Of a stretch of DNA of 64,000 bases, positions 10,392 through 21,344 are shown in pieces. Where the stretch lies: the NCBI GenBank assembly GCA_900491605.1, contig UESW01004239.1, positions 1 to 64,000 on the forward strand, written 5' to 3'. Source of the stretch: Calamus simplicifolius. Taxonomy: Eukaryota > Streptophyta > Magnoliopsida > Arecales > Arecaceae. A model generated the notes under the pieces. That model did no database searches and was not told the origin of the DNA. It worked only from the letters and a program-made list of their open reading frames with translations. Numbering within the stretch: the stretch's first letter is position 1; each line of letters begins with the position of its first letter. Made by a program: the position numbers and the translations under genes.

Positions 10392-13271
10392 TTAAGGGTC
10401 GGGAACTACATCAGTTCTGGAGGAACCCTTGGCTACATCCGCAGAGGTGTGACTAGATTTGCCTTTCTCTAATGCCTTTGCCCCTTCAGCGGCAGTTTGC
10501 GATCGTCCTTCAGAAGCTGCGGCTTCGCTGGGACCCGGGGCGGCGCCAGGATCGGTATCGGAGACGTCGACGTATTCATCCTCCTCTTCTCCTTCGGACT
10601 CAACGTCGATCGCGTCCCGTTCCCCCTTGAGTATGGCGAGCTGCACTTTAGCCTCAGCAGCTTGCTTCTCAGCCTCCGCAACTTGAGCCCGCAGAATAGC
10701 GTTTTGCTCCTCGAACTTGCCGGACCGCGCCTCGAGTTCTGAGCTCTTATTGCGGCTAGACACAAGCTCGCCTTGGAGAGCCTGATCCTCCAACCCTAAC
10801 TTTGCTATCTGCAAAACCAAAATCAGTCGGGATCACAAGAGACCAGTTAAAGAACTAAAAAGGGGGGGGAAATAAGACTGTACCTCCTCCTCTCGTCTGG
10901 CCAACCTTTTGGCCAGCTCCTCGGCCTCACCCCTGGCCCTTGTTCTATCAGCTCCGACCAGCTCGACCCTCTCCTAGAGAACATTAATCCTTGACTGTTT
11001 GGCTTCGACCTCACCTCGGGCTTGGGATAGCTCATTGCTCACCCGAGCTATCATCCCTTGGTGCCATTTAGCGCCGTCCCTCAAGTCGGCGATTTCGCTA
11101 TCGCGCCGCTTCAGTCTCTCCTCCACTTCGTCGAGCATTCTGGTCAGGCGCTTTCTCTCGTCGGCAGCTTTCCTTCCCAGCCGACCCAAACTCTCACTAT
11201 GTTCCCGCCGCATCGCTGCCACCTCCGCGGAATGTTTTGACTCAACTCTAGCCAGCTCCAGGCACGCGTCTTCATTCTTCGCCAGGAGTCCCTGCAGCTC
11301 CTCCACTTTACGCTTTTGCTTGGACACTTTGGACAGGGTGACCTGGTGTGCCGCCTTCATCCCCTCCAAACCTCTATTACTAATAGCCATAAGTTTCTCG
11401 AACTTCTTAGACACCTTCAGTCGTGATCGAAGCTCGGCGTTGTCTCTCCTGGCCTGAATGCTGGCCCCCGTCGCCAAACTCAGACGCCAGCATATCGCCC
11501 GAGAGAGCAAAACACTCTACAGGGTAAAAAATGAATGAATGAGAGTTAAGTCAGCCAGAATGTATCCCCTACCCAGGAATGGCAACTCACCGCGAGGCAT
11601 AGGCCCATGTCATCCTCATCAGGGTTGTATTGTCGATATCGGAAAGGAAATGGACACTTTCAGCCACGCCTTGCTGCCCGAACGCAGCGTCAACCAACTC
11701 CAAATCCGTAAACTTGTTCACCAAGGGATCTGCACCCGGATACAAGGCCGACCTCATTCAGGCAGAAAACGTCTCCTCAACACCCGCGTTCGAGCTACCG
11801 GGCTGGTCATTTCCGCCCAAGGAACCAACATGAGCGACCTCCAACGAAGAAGCCTTCAGATTCCCAGCTTCTTCCATTAGAATTTTGGCTTGAGTCTCCT
11901 CAGCTAACTCGGCCAACCCAAGCGCCAGCCTCCCCAAAATCCTTCTGAGTCTCCATCGCGGGACCCTTATCCTGCTGTGATCCCTCTTCCATCACGCCTT
12001 CCTCCGTCGCCGTCACTTGCGCCTCCCCTGCAGGCTCCGCCGAAGCCTCTATCTGGCCCGCTTCTTGAACTGCCGCGAGCGACCCAGCGTCACTACCATC
12101 AGACTCCCCCGCAGAGAGACCAAGAGGGAGCTCGCCCTGAACCTCATCGACTGCAGCTGTCCCCTCTCCCTCTCCTACTGGGGTCAGTAGCAGTCCCGCG
12201 AAGGCGGAAGGCCCCCCAGAAACGACCACTTCCGCTAGATCCGTCGCCGATTCCTCTTTCATAGGGGATGCGGTCAGACGAACTAACGGAGTCTCGTCTG
12301 AACTATCTGATATCTCCAATACGGGAGGACAAGGGATCGCGACTATCCTCCCTGGATCCTCCTTCGCCCCCGGCGCTCCTATCATGATTGCTCCGGTGTC
12401 TAGCGAGCTCCTTGAGGAGATGTGAGCCCTTTTCTCGGGCCTGCCACTATCCACACCGCTGCTCTCCCCTGGGCGCTTGCCTCTCTTCCTCTTGGCGAGA
12501 CTCGACAATGCCGACCTCTTGGCTGTAAGAACGGAACATATGCGATTAAATCCAAACACGTTCGTCGGGGTAACACGCAGCAGAGAAAGTAAAAGGGGGA
12601 CTCACCTTGCGGGTCCAGGGGGCTAAGCCCGGCGGCGAAGAGGGCCCCCTCCGATAATAGATCATTGGCCGAAAACACTTGGCCATTGCGGAGGACGTCC
12701 AAATCTCTCTCCTCCTGCTCTGACAAAACCGGATGCATTTCCGCATCCCTAACAAAGCTTCCCCATTTCCGAGGAAGTCGGAACCAATATTCTCATCGGC
12801 GATAATGAATCGACTCTTTCATCCCTTGATAGAGGACGGCTTATCCACAATCATGTTGAAGGACCTCCGAGGTCCAATATATGGCCACTCCGATTTCCTC
12901 CCGGGTATCAGATGATAACAAGCATGAAAAAGAGGAAGAGTGGCGGCAATCTGGACTTGGTGGCACATTGAGATAAATCCGATGATGCTCCGCCAGCTGT
13001 TTGGGGCCACCATCGTCGGACATATGTTGTAGTGAGTCATGATCTCCTTCACCAAGGGATGGAGAGGAAAACGGAAGCCTGCTTTCAAGCTGTCTTCATA
13101 AATGAAGACCTCGCTCTCCAGATCCTGCGAGACCCTATGTCCAGGCTCCGGCACTCGCAGGACGACATCTGGGGGCATGCCATACCATTGATGAATCCTT
13201 CCCACATCCTCAGCAACGATCTCCGAGGCTACGTCGTCAGGGCTCATCGTCATCTTAGTCGAGAAAAGCAC
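10392..13271 (-). pseudogene. Antisense four-exon gene, PF04195-like plus coiled coil, copy 1 (broken)
   Basis: Exons on the minus strand are 13271/13253-12606, 12522-11591, 11516-10884 and 10808-10392; the introns begin GT and end AG. Exon 1 holds the 'putative gypsy type transposon' (PF04195-like) domain, with GFRFPLHPLVKEIMTHYNIC and WPYIGPRRSFN. Exon 2 is acidic and disordered (EISDSSDETPLVR). Exons 3 and 4 form long coiled coils rich in Glu, Lys and Arg. Tat elements are known to carry antisense genes here; the job of this one is unknown. Copy 1 has a 5-base deletion near 11,955, a stop near 11,759, one base lost at the exon 2 donor, and a 102-base in-frame deletion in exon 4 relative to copy 2. 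Confidence 0.8.
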
Positions 13272-13346
13272 CAGGCGAAACAGCGAGCGTTGCGGAGGAG
13301 GGGAGACTTTTCAAGAAACAAAATGAGAGAATACTGCAAACGAATG

Positions 13347-13356
13347 TATATATATA
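13347..13356 (-). promoter_or_regulatory. TATA box of antisense gene copy 1
   Basis: TATATATATA lies 75-95 bases before the two possible start codons on the minus strand. It is kept in copy 2 (18,439-18,448) and lost in copy 3. Confidence 0.65.
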
Positions 13357-13647
13357 GCACGGCTACCGCTTTGCTTCCCCACTAAGGAAGCCATCTTGAA
13401 AGGACGAGGCACCTCGCCCCAGGCGTCCGGAACCGCCTCAACAAACGCCGTATTAATCGGGATTCGTGATGTGGCGCATTCCCAACCGTCACTCTTGGAG
13501 AAGCCTTACCCATGAAGGCTTCTAATTAATGAGGACCCTACCGCATTAATTAGAGCATCATTGCGCGGGCTGTCTAAACCAAATCGCCCCATACAAAGCG
13601 TGCCACTTGGACTTATACTCCCTATGCCCGAACCTACGCTTCGAACT

Positions 13648-13660
13648 AGGGAGTGGAGGG
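13648..13660 (+). other. Polypurine tract before LTR2
   Basis: AGGGAGTGGAGGG lies four bases before the LTR2 start. It would prime plus-strand DNA synthesis. The same tract is at 18,730-18,742 and, inverted, at 57,615-57,627. Confidence 0.8.
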
Positions 13661-13744
13661 CATGTGTTAGGGGGTAAAACCATCATTGCATTAACATCCG
13701 TGCAAGGAGGCTAAGACCGACCTCCTCCCTTCGTCTCCCTCGAG

Positions 13745-14355
13745 CATCCAGTAGCTCGGCTCCCCAAGCTTCCCTAGCTCAGCTTCCCCGAATTTCTATA
13801 GCTCGGCTCTCCCGAGCTCCCATAGCTCGGCTTCCCCGAGCTTCCCTAGCTCGACTTCCCCGAGCTTTCCGTAGCTCGATTCTCCCGAGCTCCCATAGCT
13901 CATCTCTCCCGAGCTCCCATAGCTCGGCTCCCCCGAGCTTCCCTAGCTCGGCTTCCCCGAGTTTCTATAGCTCGGCTCTCCCGAGCTCCCATAGCTCGGC
14001 TTCCCCAAGCTTCCGCAGCTCGGCTCTCCCGAGCTTCCCTAGCTCGACTTCCCCGAGCTCCCGTAGCTCATCTCTCCCGAGCTTCCCATAGCTCGGCTCC
14101 CCCGGGCTTCCCTAGCTCGGCTTCCCCGAGCTTCTATAGCTCGGCTTCCCCGAGCTTCCATAGCTCGACTCTCCCGAGCTCCCATAGCTCGGCTTCCCCA
14201 AGCTTTCCTAGCTCGGCTTCCCCGAGCTTCCGCAGCTCGGCTCTCCCGAGCTCCCATAGCTCGGCTCTCCCGAGCTCCCATAGTTCGGCCTCCCCGAGCT
14301 TCCATAGCTCGGCTCTCCCGAGCTCCCATAGCTCGGCTCTCCCGAGCCTCCATGG
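13745..14355 (+). repeat. Stem-loop tandem array in LTR2
   Basis: About 25 units of 24-25 bases on the AGCTCGG...CCGAGCT plan. Variants such as AGCTCGATTCTCCCGAGCT and AGCTCATCTCTCCCGAGCT weaken the stem. The same variants appear at similar places in LTR3, so the array was copied with the LTR. Confidence 0.9.
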
Positions 14356-14661
14356 CCCGGCTTCGCTGAACGACCCACGATCCAATACTCACCTCCACGG
14401 AACCTAACGCGGGAGAGCCTAAGCCTTCTGTAACAACATCCTGGGCAAGGAATCATGTCGAGAAGTGGTCTAGAGCCTATCAAGGCTACCTGAGACCTAC
14501 ACACCTACCAGATCTCAAGCCATCAAGGAGCTCTCCTAGCCGTCGATCCCCTAACAGACAAGATACGGATCCCAACAGCCCCACAACGGCCTGATTCGAT
14601 CCCCCCGTATCCTAACAACCTCTGAACCTTCCAGAAGGCACTCAAGATCCAGATGATAGCC

Positions 14662-14668
14662 TATAAAT
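14662..14668 (+). promoter_or_regulatory. LTR2 TATA box
   Basis: TATAAAT in the same context as at 624 (GATAGCCTATAAATATCGCA). Confidence 0.78.
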
Positions 14669-15159
14669 ATCGCACTCACAGATTTCCTTAGGTACGCGCG
14701 CGCTCACACCCTCACTCCCACTCTCCTACTGCTCGTCGATGCTCTCGCCCCCTAGAGCTTCCGATTGATCGCCCCCGGAGAGACTCCCCGGAGGGGTCCA
14801 CCTCCCTGTTTTCTGATTGATCGCCGATTTCTTCCCCACTGACTTGAGCGTCAGAGGGTCTTCCGCGGAAGGCCACCCCAACGCCTCTCGCGCGAGGACT
14901 TGTGTGCAGGTCCACCCCTGGAGATCAACCGCGCCCGAGTCGGAGGACGGATCCCGACGGCAACAGACAACAAAAAAGCGCGAAAATCGATTGTCCGCCG
15001 ATCGCTCCCTGATAAAGTTGGTCGCTCGGAGAACTTGTGTGACAAAATGGAGCATCTCAAAGCAAAAATGAGCGCGAAGGCTACACAAACTATTCTTTCA
15101 TTCAACAAAAATGAAGTGACCAAAGGAAACGAAAAATACTTCGACAACAACCCTCATCT

Positions 15160-15230
15160 GTCGGCCCTAGCCGACCTACTTTGCCCGTCGGCCCTAGCTG
15201 ACCTACCTTGTCAGTCGGTCTTAACCGACT
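15160..15230 (+). repeat. Stem-loop array GTCGGC-CCTA-GCCGAC, second copy
   Basis: Three units, one fewer than at 10,153-10,250. One stem is weakened (GGCCCTAGCTGACC). Confidence 0.82.
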
Positions 15231-15371
15231 GGCTTCATTCCTCAAGTCCGCGATTGAGGCAAAATTTGGAGCAAAAAGCCATCCAAAGAAAAACACTCAA
15301 ATAGAAACAGAAAGTTCATTCATTGAGAGACATCAGTCAAATTTTCAGAAAGCAAAGCACAAAGGTGGCTC

Positions 15372-18300
15372 TTAAGGGTCAGGAACCACATCAGTTCTGG
15401 AGGAACCCTCGGCTACATCCGCAGAGGTGTGACTAGATTCTCCTTTCTCTAATGCCTTTGCCCCTTCAGCGGTAGTTTGCGATCGTCCTTCAGAAGCTGC
15501 GGCTTCGCTGGGACCCGGGGCGGCACCAGGATCGGTATCGGAGACATCGACGTATTCATCCTCCTCTTGTCCTTCGAACTCACCGGCATCAGGAGCTTCA
15601 GTATCCAGAAAAGAGAGATCCCATTCCGGGTGCTCACTAGATATCTTGTCTTTGCACACTTCCATTCCAAGTTGGAAGGCGTCAAAGCCAATCGCGTCCC
15701 GTTCCCCCTTGAGTATGGCGAGCTGCACTTTAGCCTCAGCAGCTTGCTTCTCAGCCTCCGCAACTTGAGCCCGCAGAATAGCGTTTTGCTCCTCGAACTC
15801 GCCGGACCGCGCCTCGAGTTCTGAGCTCTTATTGCGGCTAGACACAAGCTCGCCTTGGAGAGCCCGATTCTCCAACCCTAACTTTGCTATCTGCAAAACC
15901 AAAATCAGTCGGGATCACAAGAGACCAGCTAAAGAAACTAAAAGGGGGAGGGAAAATAAGACTGTACCTCCTCCTCTCGTCTGGCCAACCTTTTGGCCAG
16001 CTCCTCGGCCTCACCCCTGGCCCTTGTTCTATCAGCTCCGATCAGCTCGACCCTCTCCTGGAGAACATTAATCCTTGACTGTTTGGCTTCGACCTCACCT
16101 CGGGCTTGGGATAGCTCGTTGCTCACCCGAGCTATCATCCCTTGGTGCCATTTAGCGCCGTCCCTCAAGTCGGCGATTTCGCTATCGCGCCGCTTCAGTC
16201 TCTCCTCCACTTCGTCGAGCATTCTGGTCAGGCGTTTTCTCTCGTCGGCAGCTTCCCTTCCCAGCCGACCCAAACTCTCACTATGTTCCCGCTGCATCGC
16301 CGCCACCTCCGCGGAATGTTTTGACTCAACTCTAGCCAGCTCCAGGCACGCGTCTTCATTCTTCACCAGGAGTCCCTATAGCTCCTCCACTTTACGCTTT
16401 TGCTTGGACACTTTGGCCAGGGCGACCTGGTGTGCCGCCTTCATCCCCTCCAAACCTCTATTACTAATAGCCATAAGTTCCTCGAACTTCTCAGACACCT
16501 TCAGTCGCGATCAGAGCTCGGCGTTGTTTCTCCTGGCTTGAATGCTGGACCCCGTCACCAAACTCAGACGCCAGCATATCGCTCGAGAGAGCAAAACACT
16601 CTACAGGGTAAAAAATGAATGAATGAGAGTTAAGTCAGCCAGAATGTATCCACTACCCAGGAATGGCAACTCACCCGCGAGGCATAGGCCCGTGTCATCC
16701 TCATCAGGGTTGTATTGTCGATATCGGGAAGGAGATGGACACTTTCAGCCATGCCTTGCTGCCCGAACGCAGCGTCAACCAACTCCAAATCTGCAAACTT
16801 GTCCGCCGAGGGATCTGCACCCGGATACAAGGCCGACCTCATTAAGGCAGAAAATGCCTCCTCAACACCCGCGTTCGAGCTACCGGGCTGGTCATTTCTG
16901 CCCAAGGAACCAACATGAGCGACCTCCAACGGAGAAGCCTTCAGCTTCCCAGCTTCTTCCATCAGAATTTTGGCTTGAGTCTCCTCAGATAACTCGGCCA
17001 ACCCAAGCGCCAGCCTCCCCAAAATCCTTCTCGAAGAAGTCTCCATCGCGGGACCCTTATCCCGCTGTGATCCCTCTTCCATCGCGCCTCCCTCCGTCGC
17101 CGTCACTTGCACCTCCCCTGCAGGCTCCGTCGAAGCCTCTATCTGGCCCGCTTCTTGAACTGCCGCAAGCGACCCAGCGTCACTACCATCAGACTCCCCC
17201 GCAGAGAGACCAAGAGGGAGCTCGCCCTGAACCTCATCGACTGCAGCTGTCCCCTCTCCCTCTCCTACTGGGGTCAGTAGCGGTCCCGCGGAGGCGGAAG
17301 GCCCCCAGAAACGACCACTTCCGCCAGATCCGTCGCCGGTTCCTCTTTCTTAGGGGACGCGGTCAGACGAACTAACGGAGTCTCGTCTGAACTATCTGAT
17401 ATCTCCAATACGGGAGGACAAGGGATCGCGGCTATCCTCCCTGGATCCTCCTTCGCCCCCGGCGCTCCTATCATGATTGCTCCGGTGTCTGGCGAGCTCC
17501 TTGAGGAGATGTGAGCCCTTTTCTTGGGCCTGCCACTATCCACGCCGCTGCTCTCCCCTGGGCGCTTGCCTCTCTTCCTCTTGGCGAGGCTCAACAATGC
17601 CGACCTCTTGGCTGTAAGAACGGAATATATGCGATTAAATTCAAACACGTTCGTCGGGGTAACATGCAGCGAAGAAAGTAAAAGGGGGACTCACCTTGCG
17701 GGTCCAGGGGGCTAAGCCCGGCGGCGAAGAGGGCCCCCTCCGATAACAGATCATTGGCCAAAAACACTTGGCCATTGCGGAGGACGTCCAAATCTCTCTC
17801 CTCCTGCTCTGACAAAACCGGATGCATTTCCGTATCCCTAACAAAGCTTCCCCATTTCTGAGGGAAGTCGGAACCAATATTCCTATCGGCGATAACGAAT
17901 CGACTCTTCCATCCCTTGATAGAGGACGGCTTATCCACAATCACGTTGAAGGACCTTCGAGGTCCAATATATGGCCACTCCGATTTCCTCCCGGGTATCA
18001 GATGATAACAAGCACAGAAAAAAGGAAGAGTGGCGGCAATCCAGATTTGGTGGCACATTGAGATAAATCCGATGATGCTCCGCCAGCTGTTTGGGGCCAC
18101 CATCGTCGGACATATGTTGTAGTGAGTCATGATCTCCTTCACCAAGGAATGGAGAGGAAAACGGAAGCCTGCTTTCAAGTTGTCTTCATAAACGAAGACC
18201 CCGCTCTCCAGATCCCGCGAGACCCTATGTTCAGGCTCCGGTACTCGTAGGATGACATCTGGGGGCATGCCATACCATTGATGAATCCTTCCAACATCCT

Positions 18301-18406
18301 CAGCAACGATCTCCGAGGCTACGTTGTCGGGGCTCATCGTCATCTTAGCCGAGAAAAGCACCAGGCGAAACAGCGAGCGTTGCGGGAGGGGGGGGAGACT
18401 CTTCAA
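15372..18406 (-). pseudogene. Antisense four-exon gene, copy 2 (broken)
   Basis: Exons on the minus strand are 18406/18343-17695, 17611-16675, 16600-15968 and 15890-15372, with the same introns as copy 1. Exon 1 is open along its length, with the full PF04195-like domain (KAGFRFPLHSLVKEIM). Exon 4 keeps the stretch FQLGMEVCKDKISSEHPEWD that copy 1 has lost. Breaks are one C missing near 17,305 (frameshift in exon 2), a CGA-to-TGA stop in exon 3 near 16,515 and a CAG-to-TAG stop near 16,379. Of the three copies it has the cleanest exon 1 and exon 4. Confidence 0.8.
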
Positions 18407-18438
18407 GAAACAAAACGAGAGAATACTGCAAACGAATG

Positions 18439-18448
18439 TATATATATA
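18439..18448 (-). promoter_or_regulatory. TATA box of antisense gene copy 2
   Basis: TATATATATA in the same place as in copy 1, some 35-95 bases before the possible starts. Confidence 0.62.
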
Positions 18449-18729
18449 GCATGGCTACCGCTTTGCTTCCCCACTAAGGAAGCCATCTTGAAAGGACAAG
18501 GCGCCTCGCCCAGGCATCTGGAACCGCCTCGACAAACGCCGTATTAATCGGGATTCATGACGTGGCGCATTCCCAACCATCACTCTTGGAGAAGCCTTAC
18601 CCACGAAGGCATGAGGACCCTACCGCATTAATTAGAGCATCATTGCGCGGGCTGTCTAAACCAAATCACCCCATACAAAGCGTGCCACCTGGACTTATAA
18701 TCCCTATGCCCGAACCTACGCTTCGAACT

Positions 18730-18742
18730 AGGGAGTGAAGGG
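18730..18742 (+). other. Polypurine tract before LTR3
   Basis: AGGGAGTGAAGGG, one base different from the tract before LTR2, lies just before the LTR3 start. Confidence 0.78.
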
Positions 18743-18746
18743 CATG

Positions 18747-20049
18747 TGTTAGGGGGTAAAACCGTCATTGCATTAACATCCGTGCAAGGAGGCTAAAACC
18801 GACCTCCTCCCTTCATCTCCCCCGAGCTTCCAGTAGCTCGGCTCCCCCGAGCTTCCCTAGCTCGGCTTCCCCGAGTTTCTATAGCTCGGCTCTCCCGAGC
18901 TCCCATAGCTCGGCTTCCCCGAGCTTCCCTAGCTCGACTTCCCCGAGCTTCCCGTAGCTCGATTCTCCCGAGCTCCCATAGCTCATCTCTCCCAAGCTCC
19001 CATAGCTCGGCTCCCCGAGCTTCCCTAGCTCGGCTTCCCCGAGTTTCTATAGCTCGGATCTCCCGAGCTTCCCTAGCTCGACTTCCTCGAGCTTCCCGTA
19101 GCTCGATTCTCCCGAGCTCCCATAGCTCATCTCTCCCGAGCTCCCATAGTTCGGCTCCCCCGAGCTTCCCTAGCTCGGCTCCCCCGGGCTTCCCTAGCTC
19201 GGCTTCCCCGAGCTTCCATAGCTCGACTCTCCCGAGCTCCCATAGCTCGGGTTCCCCGAGCTTCCCTAGCTCGGCTTCCCCGAGCTTCCGCAGCTCGGCT
19301 CTCCCGAGCTCCCATAGCTCGGCTCTCCCGAGCTCCCATAGCTCGGCCTCCCCAAGCTTCCCTAGCTCGGCTTCCTCGAGCTTCCATAGCTCGGCTCTCC
19401 CGAGCTCCCATAGCTCGGCTCTCCCGAGCCTCCATGGCCCGGCTTCACTGAACGACCCACGATCCAATACTCACCTCCGCGAAACCTGACGCGGGAGAGC
19501 CTAAGCCTTCTGTAACAACATCCTGGGCAAGGAATCATGTCGAAAAGTGGTCTAGAGCCTATCAAGGCTACATGAGACCTACACACTTACCAGATCTCAA
19601 GCCATCAAGGAGCTCTCCTAGCCGTCGATCCCCTAACAGACAAGATACGGATCCCAACAGCCCCACAACGGCCTGATTCGATCCACCCCCGTATCCTAAC
19701 AACCTCTGAACCTTCCAGAAGGCGCTCAAGATCCAGATGACAGCCTATAAATATCACACTCACAGATTTCCTCAGGTACGCACACGCTCACACCCTCACT
19801 CCCACTCTTCTGCTGCTCGTCGGTGCTCTCACCCCCTAGAGCTTCCGATTGACCGCCCTCGGAGAGACTCCTCGGAGGGTCCACCTTCCTATTTTCTGAC
19901 TGATCGTCGATTTCTTCCCCACTGACTTGAGCGTCGAAGGGTCTTCCATGGAGGGCCACCCCCAACGTCTCTCGCGCGAGAACTTGTGTGCAGATCCACC
20001 CTTGGAGATCGATCGTGCCCGAGTCGAAGGACGGATCCCGGCGGCAACA
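18747..20049 (+). repeat. LTR3 of Tat-1 (1303 bp)
   Basis: It runs from TGTTAGGGGG to GGCAACA with a stem-loop array at about 18,825-19,435 and TATAAAT at 19,746-19,752. It closely matches LTR2 in length and in the order of array variants. Its right end meets unrelated AT-rich DNA, so this is the true 3' edge of the compound element. Confidence 0.95.
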
Positions 20050-20422
20050 GCTAGCATGTAGCTGGAAACATCAACTCGTCAAGTAATTCATGGAATCGCT
20101 CTTTTTCCGAGATATCGTCAATTGAGGATTACCAGGAGCATGAGATGAAGAAATAAGTTTGGATTTCTTTTTCAAAAAAAAATTCAATCAAGTTTGATAT
20201 GTTTAGTCCGTTCATGGTTGCAGTTATGTGCAAAGCAGCTTAGTTATCACGATGCAATTGCATGGGCTATGGATGGTTAATACCAAGATTAGTGAACAGT
20301 GAATAAATATTTGAGTTAATTAAGTTATGCAGTAGGGCAGTTGATTTCTACGGAAGAACTAGCGAAAATACTAGAGGAAAACACAAAATTTTCAAGTTAA
20401 CCTAGCCAAAGTTTTTGGTTCA
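20050..20422. other. AT-rich spacer, nothing recognised
   Basis: About 370 bases of unique-looking, AT-rich sequence between LTR3 and a MITE. No open frame of note, no repeats and no RNA gene were seen. It may be older host DNA. Confidence 0.5.
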
Positions 20423-20432
20423 TAATAGATAA

Positions 20433-20633
20433 GGAAAAGACTTGTTGCACCGTCCTTCGGTGCAGCAAGCGCGCATCGGTTGCATGGATTAGCCGTTCAT
20501 TCGTGCTGGCACACGTGTGGTATGCGACAAGGTCCAATGGATCATTGTACATGTGCCGGTATATACGGATGACCAACCCACATGGCAGCTTGCTGCACCG
20601 AACGGCGATGCAGACGTGCATCAAGACTTTTCC
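20433..20633 (+). mobile_element. 201-bp Mutator-like MITE
   Basis: The ends are inverted: GGAAAAGACTTG at the left and CAAGACTTTTCC at the right, with a longer subterminal match (GGTGCAGCAAGC against its complement). A perfect 10-bp direct repeat, TAATAGATAA, flanks it at 20,423-20,432 and 20,634-20,643. Target duplications of 9-11 bp are typical of Mutator-like elements. There is no coding capacity. Confidence 0.88.
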
Positions 20634-21344
20634 TAATAGATAAACCCAATTGGACCGGTCCAGCCATATACTTTCCTCATTGATTCGTTAATCATTGTAT
20701 ATTGGAAAAGTCTTTGTACACCGCCCCTGATGCAGTAAGTTCTACGTGGGCTGCACCGTTCCTTCTTATTGGTCCACATGGATCCCATATGGCCTGATGC
20801 AATGGGACAGGATAGCAGGGGGATAATGTTACTTTTTGATCGTGACATCCATTAAAAGTCGTTCAGCCTTTCACCATTGGTGTGCAGACGAAAATGCCCT
20901 TTCCCTCCAGCCTACTTCAACCCACCATCTTATTTGGATTTTGCTAATAAAAAACTCTTTCTGATTGTAAAACATTCTTCCTGTGGATGATGGAGCCGCG
21001 GAGCGGGAGTCTGGGGTTGAGGTTGTGGTTTATGAGCTTGACGATGGCTTTCAGGATCTCCTACCAGATAAGATGGTGGATAGAAGTAGGCCTGCATGAG
21101 GGTGTTAGTTTGGACCAGCATCACCGCCTTGGCGTACCTTGATGGAAGGGGCTCAGTGCCGAGACATCGGCATTCAGGAACTGGATGGTTTCGTCTGAAG
21201 ATCAATGGTCTTTTGGTGCAGCGATAGCTTTGGAGGATTCATCAGCTTTAGTGCTAGCTTTTGATGATTCATCAGCTTTGGTCCATCTGTGTTCCTTAAA
21301 CTCTAACTTCTTAACAGCTTTGCTGCTCAAAAAGCATTATTCAA

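Larger units (their letters stand above)
13665..14965 (+). repeat. LTR2 of Tat-1 (1301 bp)
   Basis: It starts TGTTAGGGGG after the polypurine tract and ends GGCAACA. It holds a stem-loop array (about 13,745-14,355) and a TATA box (14,662-14,668). It is the 3' LTR of the full interior and also stands as the 5' LTR of the short copy that follows, but no primer binding site follows it. Confidence 0.95.
14966..18746 (+). other. Second copy of the Tat-1 3' interior without gag-pol
   Basis: From 14,971 the sequence follows 9963-13,664 base by base with scattered changes. It starts in the middle of the spacer before the antisense gene, directly after LTR2, with about five filler bases (GACAA). Primer binding site, gag, pol and the first 3' arrays are absent. 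The unit is therefore an LTR-flanked, deleted element sharing LTR2 with the longer one. Short matching bases at the joint (AACAG) suggest end joining or template switching. Confidence 0.88.
1..20049 (+). mobile_element. Tat-like Ty3/gypsy retrotransposon with three LTRs (Tat-1)
   Basis: The order is LTR (cut by the window edge), primer binding site, gag, protease, reverse transcriptase, RNase H, a second RNase H, integrase, a 7 kb 3' region with antisense genes, polypurine tract and LTR. This is the plan of the plant Tat lineage (RIRE2/Grande/Ogre group). After the second LTR comes another copy of only the last 3.7 kb of the interior, and then a third LTR. The coding region has many frameshifts, so the element cannot move by itself. 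The 5' flank lies outside the window, so no target duplication can be checked; the bases after the third LTR are GCTAG. Confidence 0.92.

Noticed and set aside
13800..19467. Frames with ELWELGRAELWKLGEAEL-type repeats in the LTRs
   Set aside because: They are translations of the 24-base stem-loop array, open in more than one frame.
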